Shown here piece after piece: positions 1 to 6,881 of a DNA stretch of 7,162 nt. This DNA is from an uncultured Flavobacterium sp. (GTDB taxonomy: Bacteria; Bacteroidota; Bacteroidia; Flavobacteriales; Flavobacteriaceae), in NCBI RefSeq assembly GCF_946481155.1, contig NZ_CAMLMK010000127.1, positions 1-7,162 on the forward strand, read 5' to 3'. Each line of letters opens with the position of its first letter. Position 1 is the first letter of the stretch. The notes below the pieces were generated by a model. The model was not told the origin of the DNA. It saw only the letters and a list, made by a program, of their open reading frames with translations, and did no database searches. Made by a program: the position numbers and the translations under genes.

Positions 1-260
1 GAATCGAACTGTGGATCGACCACATCAACGCGCCCTACGTAATCACCAAACCGTTACACAATTCACAAAGACTGATAAAGGAAAACGAAGACGGCAGCAT
101 CATTGTTCATTTATTCCTGGTGGTAAATTATGAATTTGAGCGTCTGCTGCTTGGTTTCGGCAACGGACTGGAGGTACAGCAACCGGAGCAGCTTCGTAAT
201 CGTATCAAAAACATACTGCAGAATGCCATAGCTCGTTATGAAAAAAGTTGCGAACAATAA
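1..260 (+). CDS. WYL-domain transcriptional regulator, C-terminal end (partial)
   Basis: The reading frame is open from position 3 to the TAA at 258-260 and gives the last 85 residues of a protein that begins outside the window. The fragment contains the run YVITKPLHNSQRLI, then a beta-rich stretch ending LLGFGNGLEV, then QPEQLRNRIKNILQNAIARY. This resembles the end of WYL regulators (YafY/PafBC-like), where the WYL domain is followed by a WCX extension that closes with a G-x-x-x-x-v-x-x-P-x-x-L-r pattern and a helix ending in Y. Family members normally have an N-terminal helix-turn-helix and sense a ligand or nucleic acid through WYL; neither the HTH nor the WYL core is visible here. The next gene lies 117 bp downstream on the same strand, behind its own promoter-like box. 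The family call rests only on the C-terminal pattern. Confidence 0.72.
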   Translation, partial: IELWIDHINAPYVITKPLHNSQRLIKENEDGSIIVHLFLVVNYEFERLLLGFGNGLEVQQPEQLRNRIKNILQNAIARYEKSCEQ

Positions 261-326
261 AATTTAATTCATTGATTATAAGCTAATTATAAATATAATT
301 ACTAAAAACGTCTCTTCTTTTATTAG

Positions 327-334
327 TATATTTG
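327..334 (+). promoter_or_regulatory. Probable -7 promoter element for the peroxiredoxin gene
   Basis: TATATTTG exactly matches the Bacteroidota -7 consensus TAnnTTTG and ends 43 bp before the peroxiredoxin ATG. No convincing TTTG/TTG -33 box sits 17-23 bp upstream. The whole gap 261-377 is very A/T-rich, so a chance match is possible. No Shine-Dalgarno sequence precedes the ATG; the leader is A-rich, as is usual in this phylum. Confidence 0.55.
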
Positions 335-377
335 TAGTATAAAATTACTATTATAAACAACTTAAAATCAACAAATT

Positions 378-1043
378 ATGAGCATCAGATTAGGCGACAT
401 CGCACCAGATTTTCAGGCGGAAACCACACGAGGCAGCATTCATTTTCATGATTGGATTGGTGATGGTTGGGCGATTCTTTTTTCGCACCCAAAAGATTTT
501 ACGCCGGTATGCACTACCGAACTGGGCCATATGGCAAAACTTGAGCCTGAGTTTAAGCAACGGAACTGCAAAGTCATCGGATTGAGTGTAGATCCCGTGG
601 AAAGCCACCTTAAATGGGAAAAAGACATTGAGGAAACACAAGGATATACCGTAAATTTCCCAATGATAGGAGATCCAAACCTGGCCATTGCAAAATTGTA
701 TGATATGCTTCCTGCTGAAGAACCCGATACTTCAGAAGGCAGAACTGCGCTCACCAATCAGACAGTCCGCACAGTATTCATTGTTGGCCCCGACAAAAAA
801 ATTAAACTACACCTAACCTATCCGATGACAACAGGCCGTAACTTTGATGAAATACTGCGTGTACTGGATTCTATGCAGCTTACTGCCGAACATAAAGTTG
901 CCACACCTGTGAATTGGAAAAATGGAGAGGATGTAATTATCGTTACTTCAGTAACTGACGAAGAAGCAATAGAAAAATATCCCGAAGGATGGAAAACACT
1001 CAAGCCATATCTTCGTATTGTACATCAGCCACATCACAACTGA
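378..1043 (+). CDS. Peroxiredoxin, 1-Cys Prx6 group
   Basis: This 221-residue cytoplasmic thiol peroxidase would reduce hydrogen peroxide, alkyl hydroperoxides or peroxynitrite. The active-site motif is FTPVCTTE, with the peroxidatic Cys45 and Thr42 before it; the conserved arginine that activates the thiolate is probably Arg131 (NQTVRTVFIV). The only other cysteine is Cys64, which is not at a classical resolving position, so the enzyme looks 1-Cys and would need an external thiol for recycling. The C-terminal half carries strong Prx6 signatures: TGRNFDEILRV, LTAEHKVATPVNW and a closing KPYLRIVHQP. Length is close to human PRDX6 (224 residues). Unlike PRDX6, the residue aligned with phospholipase Ser32 is glycine (Gly30). 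The ATG start agrees with the family's N-terminus (LGDIAPDF at residues 5-12). It follows a WYL regulator gene on the same strand; co-regulation is only a guess. Confidence 0.95.
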   Translation: MSIRLGDIAPDFQAETTRGSIHFHDWIGDGWAILFSHPKDFTPVCTTELGHMAKLEPEFKQRNCKVIGLSVDPVESHLKWEKDIEETQGYTVNFPMIGDPNLAIAKLYDMLPAEEPDTSEGRTALTNQTVRTVFIVGPDKKIKLHLTYPMTTGRNFDEILRVLDSMQLTAEHKVATPVNWKNGEDVIIVTSVTDEEAIEKYPEGWKTLKPYLRIVHQPHHN

Positions 1044-1158
1044 CAAAAAACAGAGGGATTTAATAAGGCTGCACCTTCTTCTTAAAAAATGGGAGATCAT
1101 CTCGATTTTACCAGGGTGAAAAGGAATGCTAAATAAATTGGTTATTAATTTTTAACAA

Positions 1159-1992
1159 ATGAGAACAGCTATATTTTATGCATCAGTTTTTTTTATATTG
1201 GTTTCTTGTGATAACAAATTAAAATCTTCTAAAGAATCTGATACAGAAATCCCAACGGAAACCAATAAGAGAAAGCTAATTGATTTATCACATGTTTTCT
1301 CAGAGGAAACTATTTATTGGGTAACCGCTGAGGAATTCAAATTAGATACGGTCTATAATGGGCAAACGCCTAAAGGTTATTTCTATTCAGCCAATAATTA
1401 TAGCGCCGCGGAACATGGCGGAACCCACGTGGATGCTCCAATCCATTTCTCAAAAACAGGCCAATCCGTAGAGGAAATTCCTCTGGAAAAGTTGATTGGA
1501 AAAGCGATCAAAATTGATGTTTCTTCAAAAGCGCTTTCTAATCCTGATTATTTAATAAGTGTTGAAGATTTCCTTGCGTGGGAAAAGAAAGAAAAAACAA
1601 GCATTCCCAAGGGCAGTATTGTTTTATTGGAAACGGGATTTTCTAAATATTATCCTGATAAAATCAAATATCTTGGAACCAGTGAACGCGGTGGAAAAGC
1701 TGTAAAAGAATTACACTTCCCCGGACTTTCGCCTGCAGCTGCAAAATGGCTGGTTGAGAATAGGAATATTAACGCAATCGGCATAGATACTCCAAGCATA
1801 GATTACGGCCAATCCGAATATTTTGAAAGCCATGTGACGCTGCTTTCTGAAAACATTCCGGTTTTTGAGAATCTGGCTAACCTCAATCAATTACCCAACC
1901 AAGGATTTGAAATAATAGCATTACCTATGAAGATTAAAGGAGGAAGCGGCGCGCCCCTGAGAATTATAGCCATTATTGATGATCAACTATAA
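1159..1992 (+). CDS. Cyclase-family metal-dependent hydrolase, predicted lipoprotein
   Basis: This 277-residue protein belongs to the cyclase / kynurenine-formamidase-like family. The hallmark HGGTHVDAPIHF lies at residues 86-97; in this family H86, H90 and D92 bind a divalent metal and the last histidine (H96) is catalytic. Later blocks also fit: HFPGLSPAAAKWL (186-198), IGIDTPSID (207-215), a second metal-site region SHVTLLSENIPVFENL (224-239, likely ligands H225 and E237) and GGSGAPLR near the end. The N-terminus has a short hydrophobic signal with lipobox LVSC (Cys17), followed by a charged Ser/Thr/Lys/Glu-rich tether to about residue 38. It should therefore be lipidated and sit in an envelope membrane, facing outside the cytoplasm. 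Characterised relatives hydrolyse N-formylkynurenine, isatin or cyclic amides, but no tryptophan-catabolism gene is nearby, so the substrate is unknown. The ATG is preceded by an A/T-rich leader. The gene stands alone and faces the delta-60 gene tail to tail. Confidence 0.88.
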   Translation: MRTAIFYASVFFILVSCDNKLKSSKESDTEIPTETNKRKLIDLSHVFSEETIYWVTAEEFKLDTVYNGQTPKGYFYSANNYSAAEHGGTHVDAPIHFSKTGQSVEEIPLEKLIGKAIKIDVSSKALSNPDYLISVEDFLAWEKKEKTSIPKGSIVLLETGFSKYYPDKIKYLGTSERGGKAVKELHFPGLSPAAAKWLVENRNINAIGIDTPSIDYGQSEYFESHVTLLSENIPVFENLANLNQLPNQGFEIIALPMKIKGGSGAPLRIIAIIDDQL

Positions 1993-2016
1993 AAACTGTG
2001 TTTAAAAATGCAGTCA

Positions 2017-2041
2017 TCCGTTATGAAGAACCTGTAACGGA
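2017..2041. terminator. Possible terminator hairpin after the cyclase gene
   Basis: TCCGTTA (2017-2023) and TAACGGA (2035-2041) form a perfect 7-bp stem, with two G-T wobble pairs possible inside and a loop of about 7 nt. The hairpin begins 25 bp after the cyclase stop codon. The downstream T-run is short on the plus strand (TTTT at 2047-2050). On the minus strand an ATTTTTAAA stretch follows, so it could also serve the convergent delta-60 gene. The poor U-tracts keep confidence low. Confidence 0.35.
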
Positions 2042-2089
2042 AGAAGTTTTGTAAATCCTTAAAACCTCCTTAAGTAATGGTTGTGCCAT

Positions 2090-2188
2090 AGTTGCCCCAT
2101 AGTAAAGCCGTACTAAAGCCGTACTAAAGCCGTACTAAAGCCGTATCAAAGCCATACTAAAGTCATAGTAAAATTGTACCAAAACCAT
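2090..2188. repeat. 11-bp tandem repeat array, about nine units
   Basis: Nine consecutive 11-bp units with consensus A(C/G)TAAAGCC(G/A)T fill 2090-2188 without gaps. The units at 2112, 2123 and 2134 are identical (ACTAAAGCCGT), and the one at 2101 differs by one base. Units drift steadily outwards, for example ATCAAAGCCAT at 2145, AGTAAAATTGT at 2167 and AGTTGCCCCAT at 2090. Degenerate traces continue on both sides (GGTTGTGCCAT at 2079-2089, AGTATC at 2189). A perfect core with decayed edges is what replication slippage produces. The array lies wholly inside the 228-bp gap between two convergent genes. The unit length is not a multiple of three and I find no coding role. No strong hairpin forms within a unit. 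Confidence 0.9.
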
Positions 2189-2220
2189 AGTATCTTTATT
2201 GCTGTTCTATTAGTTACCCC

Positions 2221-4704
2221 TTATTGTTTAATGACTTTTATGCACGATTTTTTTCTTTCAGCGGAAACCTGTACAAGATACATCCCTGCGGACAACATCG
2301 AAATATCCAGCTGGTACAATGTAGCATGAGGCGCTACGCTTAGCACATGCTGCCCATTCATGGCGAACAATGCAATGGAATCAATAGCAATATTATTGGA
2401 AAAAGTGATTATAGAAGAAGTCGGATTCGGATAATACATAAGGTTCTTTAATTCAAACGCTTCATTCGAAAGCGTTGGGTCTTCATTCAAACGGGCAATA
2501 CGGTTCTTTCCCACTCCATTGTACCCGGTAAAGGCCCCGGTAATAAGTACCTTATAATCCGATTGCAGCATTAAGACATAGATTGCATTATTTGCTCCTG
2601 TTCCCTGTATGAAGTTAGTATTAATGGTACCATCAGTGTTCAGGGACACAATATAATTTCTTGCTGTTCCATTATAAGTAGTAAATTGTCCGCCCACAAT
2701 CATTTTTCCATCCGGCTGCAATGCAATGGACCACACAATGTTGTTTGCCCCTGTCCCTGAAACATTAAAACCCGTGTCAAGACTTCCATTGGCATTTAAT
2801 CGGGTAATTCTGTTGGCAGTTGTTCCGTTGAATAGTGTAAAAGTCCCTCCAATCATTATTTTCCCATCCGATTGCAGTGCTATTGCATTAACTACATTAT
2901 TAGGACCTGTCCCAATAGTGAAACCGGCATCCGGAGAGCCATCAGCATTTAATCGGGCAAGCCTTGGTATTGATACTCCCATATAACTCGTAAAATTTCC
3001 TCCGATAAGTATTTTATTATCAGACTGCAAAGTAATTACCTGTACTGTATTATTCGCACCAGTTCCAATGATAAACCCGGCATCTAAAGTACCATTGGCA
3101 TTTAGTCGGATGATTCTGTTTCTGGTTGTGCCGTTATAATTGGTGAATAAACCGCCTACTATTATTTTCCCGTCATTTTGCAATACAATTGAATTCACCG
3201 TATTATTGAATCCGGTACTTATAGTAAAACTATTGTCAAAAGAACCATCGCTGTTTAACCGTGCAATTCTGTTTGCACTATTTCCATTGTAACTCGTAAA
3301 ACTCCCTCCAATTATTATTTTACCATCAGTCTGTCGCACCATGGTAAAGATCGTACTGGCACTGTTAATCCCCGTTCCCGGGTTAAAGCTGGCATCCAAT
3401 GATCCATCAGTATTTAAACGGGCAATACCATTTCTTGTTGTACCATTAAAGAGTGTAAAGACGCCGGCAATTAGTATTTTTCCGTCAGGCTGGGTAAGGA
3501 TTGCTCTGACGGTATTATTGGCACCGGTATCAGAACCAAATGTAAAATCCAGTGATCCGTCAGTATTTAAGCGGGCAATTCGGTTTCTGGTCACAGCATT
3601 ATAGGTCGTAAAGCTGCCCCCAATAAACAATTTTCCATCTAGCTGAAGAGTAAGCAAAGACACACTGCCTGCGGCTCCGGTTCCAATGGAATGTCCTGCA
3701 TCCAAAGAACCATCCGTATTTAGCCGGACTATCCTGTTTTTAGCTGTACCGTTGAAATTAGTAAAATCTCCTCCGACAAATACTTTATCATCTGCCTGTA
3801 GTGCAACTGCACGTACAATATTGTTAGCAGCAGTACCTACATTGAACCCGGCATCCAAGGTTCCGTCACTGTTCAATCGCGCAACTCTGTTAATTCCCTG
3901 TCCATTATAGTTTAGAAAACTTCCGCCTATTATAATTTTAGCATCCGGTTGGATAGCGATTGCCAATATGTAGTTATCGGTTCCAGTTCCTGTAATAAAA
4001 CCTACGTCTAATGAGCCATCGGTGTTTAGACGCGCTAATCGGTTAGCCGTAACACTATTGTAAGTCACAAACGAGCCACCCATAATAATTTTACCATCAG
4101 CCTGCACTTTCAACGCGGAAACCAAAGCATTGGCTCCTGTTCCAACGATAAAACCGGCGTCCAGAGAACCATTACTGTTTAAACGGGCTACCCTGGATCT
4201 GGCAGTCCCATTGTAAGTTGTAAAATTCCCTCCGATTAAGATTTTTCCATCCGACTGTAAAGCAATAGTGGAAATCAAATTATTTGCGCCTGTTCCTATT
4301 GTAAAACCTGCATCTGTAGAACCATCACTGTTCAAACGGATAATCCTGTTCTTAACCGACCCATTAAAAGAACTAAAGTTACCTCCAATGATAATTTTTC
4401 CATCCGGTTGTAATGCTATCGCCGTTACTACATTATTAGGTCCGATACCTACAGAAAATGCAATGTCCAGAGAGCCATCGCTGTTTAAACGGGTAATTCT
4501 ATTGCTGGTTACACCATTGTAGCTTGTAAAACTCCCTCCTATAATAATTTTACCGTCGGGCTGCACAACACTTGCAGAAACCGCATTATTGGCTCCGGCA
4601 GAAAAACCAAGATCGGAAGGGTTAAAGGTAAAATCCAGTGTGCCTGGCTGTGCTAAAGCCTCAATTGATAATAGCAGGAAAAGTAACAAAGTAGTTTTCT
4701 TCAT
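2221..4704 (-). CDS. Secreted delta-60 repeat (DUF5122 beta-propeller) protein with T9SS sorting domain
   Basis: From the ATG at 4704 the protein has 827 residues. Residues 1-18 are a Sec signal peptide (MKK, a leucine-rich core, ALA then Q19 at the likely cleavage site). Residues 22-743 are 14 tandem repeats of 51-56 residues, each built around LQ(P/S)DGKIIIGG.F..YNG....RI.RLN.DGSLDAGF. This is the delta-60 repeat, classed as a beta-propeller repeat (DUF5122). Residues 744-827 form a type A T9SS sorting domain: YPNPT at 758-762, a G-x-x-V strand, LDISMLSAGMYLVQV and a terminal KVIKQ. The protein should cross the outer membrane by T9SS and be released or anchored on the surface. Its ligand is unknown; adhesion or polymer binding is a guess. 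The frame stays open upstream to a TTG at 4740, but that codon lies inside a terminator hairpin and would put 12 residues before a good signal peptide, so ATG 4704 is preferred. I saw no enzymatic motif. Confidence 0.93.
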   Translation of the reverse strand: MKKTTLLLFLLLSIEALAQPGTLDFTFNPSDLGFSAGANNAVSASVVQPDGKIIIGGSFTSYNGVTSNRITRLNSDGSLDIAFSVGIGPNNVVTAIALQPDGKIIIGGNFSSFNGSVKNRIIRLNSDGSTDAGFTIGTGANNLISTIALQSDGKILIGGNFTTYNGTARSRVARLNSNGSLDAGFIVGTGANALVSALKVQADGKIIMGGSFVTYNSVTANRLARLNTDGSLDVGFITGTGTDNYILAIAIQPDAKIIIGGSFLNYNGQGINRVARLNSDGTLDAGFNVGTAANNIVRAVALQADDKVFVGGDFTNFNGTAKNRIVRLNTDGSLDAGHSIGTGAAGSVSLLTLQLDGKLFIGGSFTTYNAVTRNRIARLNTDGSLDFTFGSDTGANNTVRAILTQPDGKILIAGVFTLFNGTTRNGIARLNTDGSLDASFNPGTGINSASTIFTMVRQTDGKIIIGGSFTSYNGNSANRIARLNSDGSFDNSFTISTGFNNTVNSIVLQNDGKIIVGGLFTNYNGTTRNRIIRLNANGTLDAGFIIGTGANNTVQVITLQSDNKILIGGNFTSYMGVSIPRLARLNADGSPDAGFTIGTGPNNVVNAIALQSDGKIMIGGTFTLFNGTTANRITRLNANGSLDTGFNVSGTGANNIVWSIALQPDGKMIVGGQFTTYNGTARNYIVSLNTDGTINTNFIQGTGANNAIYVLMLQSDYKVLITGAFTGYNGVGKNRIARLNEDPTLSNEAFELKNLMYYPNPTSSIITFSNNIAIDSIALFAMNGQHVLSVAPHATLYQLDISMLSAGMYLVQVSAERKKSCIKVIKQ
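2476..4641 (-). repeat. Coding tandem repeats: 14 delta-60 units of about 153 bp
   Basis: Codons 22-743 of the secreted protein are 14 head-to-tail units. Eleven are exactly 51 codons; the first has 56, the ninth 53 and the thirteenth 52. The protein pattern is better kept than the DNA, where third positions vary freely between units, so the array is old and kept by selection on the fold rather than recently amplified. Near-identical patches such as the codons for QPDGKIIIGG recur and could still support recombination. Confidence 0.9.
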
Positions 4705-4721
4705 AAGAATCAATTTAGTAG

Positions 4722-4756
4722 AAAAAAAAAGCTGCAACAAAAGTTACAGCTTTTTT
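4722..4756 (-). terminator. Intrinsic terminator of the dehydrogenase E1 gene
   Basis: GCTGCAAC (4731-4738) pairs with GTTACAGC (4743-4750) with a single C/A mismatch and an AAAA loop; six flanking A/T pairs lengthen the stem. On the minus strand the stem is followed by a run of nine T residues (the A-run at 4722-4730). It starts 14 bp after the E1 stop codon. The plus strand also has six T after the stem, so it could work both ways, but no plus-strand gene ends here. It lies only 18 bp upstream of the delta-60 ATG. Confidence 0.85.
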
Positions 4757-4769
4757 ATTAATTTTCCTA

Positions 4770-6746
4770 CTAATATTCTAAAAGTTCGATTAACTCCGTT
4801 TGAAATCGTTCTTTTGGAAGATATTGATCTTCAAGTGATTTCATAAACGGTATCGCACTTTCCAAACTTCCGACCCTACGAACCGGAGCGTCTAAATGTT
4901 CGAAACAATTCTCCATAATCATCGCAGAGATATCGCTCGCTATACCTCCAAAAAGTGTATCCTCCTGAAGAATGATTACTTTATTAGTTTTCTTAACTGA
5001 AGTATAAATCGCATCCCAATCCAATGGCTGTAAAGATCTTAAATCCAATAAATCTGCTGAGATTTCAGGGTTTTTCGCTAATGTTTCCAAGGCCCAATGC
5101 ACCCCTGCTCCAAAAGAAATAATAGTTACATCCTTACCTTCTTTAAGTAAAGCTGCTTTTCCTAATGGGATTGTATAATAATCTTTAGGAACGTCCTGAT
5201 AAACGCTTCTGTATAATTGCTTGTGCTCGAAGAACATCACCGGGTTCGGATCGTTAATCGCTGTATTTAATAATCCTTTAGCATCGTAAGGGAATGCAGG
5301 ATATACTACTTTCAATCCCGGAGTTTTGGTAAACCAAGCTTCGTTTGTCTGTGAATGGAATGGTCCTGCCTGAGTACCACCACCGCAAGGCATACGCACT
5401 ACCACATCGGAGTTCTCCTGCCAACGGTAGTGTTGTTTTGCCAATAAGTTTACAATCGGGTTAAATCCTGTTGATACAAAATCTGCAAACTGCATCTCGA
5501 CAACCGCCTTATGTCCGTTAATAGACAATCCGTTGGCCGCTGAAACAATCGCGCTTTCACAGATAGGCGTATTACGGACACGCTCCTTTCCGAACTGCGC
5601 CACAAAGCCATCCGTGATTTTAAATGCACCTCCGTATTCTGCGATATCCTGACCCATGATCACCAAATTCTCATGGCGCTCCATCGATTGGCGCAAACCA
5701 TTCGAAATCGCATCAATTACACGGATGTTTTCCACTTCTGCAGAATGATTAACTTCTTCATATTCCCACGGACGGTAAACGTCGTTCAACTCTTCATCCA
5801 AATCGGCAACAATAGCCGGCTCTTCCTGAACTTTCGCCCAGTCCGTATCGATTTCTTTCTTTATTTCTGCTCTGAAAGCTTCGTCTTGCTCATCGGTTAA
5901 GACTGCAGTCGCTTTCAGGTAGCTTCTGTAATTTTCAACCGGGTCTTTCTCGGCCCACATATCCATCAATTCCTGAGGAACATATTTAGTACCACTCGCT
6001 TCCTCATGCCCACGCATACGGAAGGTCATGAATTCCAATAATACAGGTCTTGGATTGTCAGCCATAGAAGCTTTCAATTCGGAAATCAGATTATAAACCT
6101 CTAAGATATTGTTTCCATCCACCACATGGCTTTCCATACCGTAGCCTACTCCTCTGTCGGCAAGCTGTGCACAACGATACTGCTCGTTGGTTGGTGTAGA
6201 TAAGCCGTAACCATTATTTTCTATAACGAATAAAACCGGCAAGTCCCAAACCGAAGCAATGTTCAGTGCTTCATGGAAGTCACCTTCCGAAGTAGCTCCT
6301 TCTCCAGTGAAAACCGCGGTCACTTTCCCGTTCTTTTTCAGTTTGTTTGCCAAAGCAATTCCGTCAGCGATTCCTAACTGCGGCCCCAAATGCGATATCA
6401 TTCCTATGATTTTATACTCCTGAGTACCAAAGTGGAACGAACGGTCACGTCCTTTTGTGAATCCGTTACGTTTTCCCTGCCATTGCGAGAACAGACGGTG
6501 CAAAGGAATATCTCTAGTGGTAAATACACCTAAGTTACGGTGCATCGGCAAAATATATTCGTCTTTATCCAATACCGAGGTAATTCCCACGGAGATAGCC
6601 TCCTGCCCGATTCCGGAGAACCATTTGGACACTTTTCCCTGACGGATAAGGATTAACATTTTCTCCTCAATCAATCTTGGTTTGATTAGGCTTTTATATA
6701 AATCCAGTAGCTGTTCGTTGCTGAGATTCTTTCTGTCAAAATTCAT
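4770..6746 (-). CDS. 2-oxoacid dehydrogenase E1 component, fused alpha and beta subunits (branched-chain type likely)
   Basis: This 658-residue thiamin-diphosphate enzyme would decarboxylate a 2-oxoacid and transfer the acyl group to a lipoylated E2. The alpha part (about 1-325) has the ThDP/Mg motif GEGATSEGDFHEALN ending in ENN (148-178) and the loop FRMRGH with His247. A short linker (about 326-341) leads to the beta part: GQDIAEYGGAFKIT, TPICE with the likely ThDP-activating Glu397, GPFHSQTNE with His464, and LDLRSLQPLDWDAI near the C-terminus. GEG instead of GDG resembles branched-chain enzymes more than pyruvate dehydrogenase, but substrate cannot be fixed from sequence. Alpha/beta fusions are known in Bacteroidota and chlamydiae. 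No E2 or E3 gene is adjacent. The frame is open upstream to 6911, but the ATG at 6746 fits the family N-terminus, and the promoter box at 6772-6779 lies inside that extension, so 6746 is chosen. Confidence 0.93.
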   Translation of the reverse strand: MNFDRKNLSNEQLLDLYKSLIKPRLIEEKMLILIRQGKVSKWFSGIGQEAISVGITSVLDKDEYILPMHRNLGVFTTRDIPLHRLFSQWQGKRNGFTKGRDRSFHFGTQEYKIIGMISHLGPQLGIADGIALANKLKKNGKVTAVFTGEGATSEGDFHEALNIASVWDLPVLFVIENNGYGLSTPTNEQYRCAQLADRGVGYGMESHVVDGNNILEVYNLISELKASMADNPRPVLLEFMTFRMRGHEEASGTKYVPQELMDMWAEKDPVENYRSYLKATAVLTDEQDEAFRAEIKKEIDTDWAKVQEEPAIVADLDEELNDVYRPWEYEEVNHSAEVENIRVIDAISNGLRQSMERHENLVIMGQDIAEYGGAFKITDGFVAQFGKERVRNTPICESAIVSAANGLSINGHKAVVEMQFADFVSTGFNPIVNLLAKQHYRWQENSDVVVRMPCGGGTQAGPFHSQTNEAWFTKTPGLKVVYPAFPYDAKGLLNTAINDPNPVMFFEHKQLYRSVYQDVPKDYYTIPLGKAALLKEGKDVTIISFGAGVHWALETLAKNPEISADLLDLRSLQPLDWDAIYTSVKKTNKVIILQEDTLFGGIASDISAMIMENCFEHLDAPVRRVGSLESAIPFMKSLEDQYLPKERFQTELIELLEY

Positions 6747-6771
6747 TGTAGTGTGCTTTTTTAAACGCTCC

Positions 6772-6779
6772 CAAAAGTA
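6772..6779 (-). promoter_or_regulatory. Probable -7 promoter element for the E1 gene
   Basis: On the minus strand the sequence reads TACTTTTG, an exact match to TAnnTTTG, ending 25 bp before the E1 ATG at 6746. That gives a short untranslated leader and rules against the longer upstream reading frame. I could not find a TTTG/TTG -33 box at the usual spacing. Confidence 0.6.
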
Positions 6780-6881
6780 TAAAAAATAACAGTTTTGACC
6801 TAAATTGTTTGGTTTTTTATTTCCCGTAAAACATTCAGCCCTAACTCTCAGAATTAGAAAGTTCTGATTTGTTGACATAAA

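Noticed and set aside
275..292. Direct repeats ATTATAA spaced 11 bp apart (275-281 and 286-292) upstream of the peroxiredoxin as an operator.
   Set aside because: The motif is pure A/T in very A/T-rich DNA and recurs by chance at 350-356.
390..1003. Minus-strand open frames opposite the peroxiredoxin gene.
   Set aside because: They overlap a highly conserved plus-strand gene and show no recognisable domain or upstream signals.
1097..1107. GAGATCATCTC palindrome after the peroxiredoxin gene as a terminator.
   Set aside because: The loop would be only one base, or the stem only three pairs, so no stable RNA hairpin forms.
1134..1141. TAAATTGG as a -7 box for the cyclase gene.
   Set aside because: It differs from TAnnTTTG at a core base and lies only 17 bp from the ATG; A/T-rich DNA gives such near matches often.
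2090..2188. CRISPR array reading of the short repeats.
   Set aside because: Units are 11 bp, contiguous and without unique spacers, and no cas genes are present.
2726..4522. Several plus-strand open frames opposite the delta-60 gene (for example 2726-2986, 3341-3604, 3686-3910, 4268-4522) encoding similar proline/serine-rich peptides.
   Set aside because: They resemble each other only because they are antisense readings of the same repeated 153-bp unit. They lack promoters and family signatures.
4705..4740. TTG start at 4740 for the delta-60 protein.
   Set aside because: The codon lies inside the terminator hairpin, and the ATG at 4704 begins a standard signal peptide.
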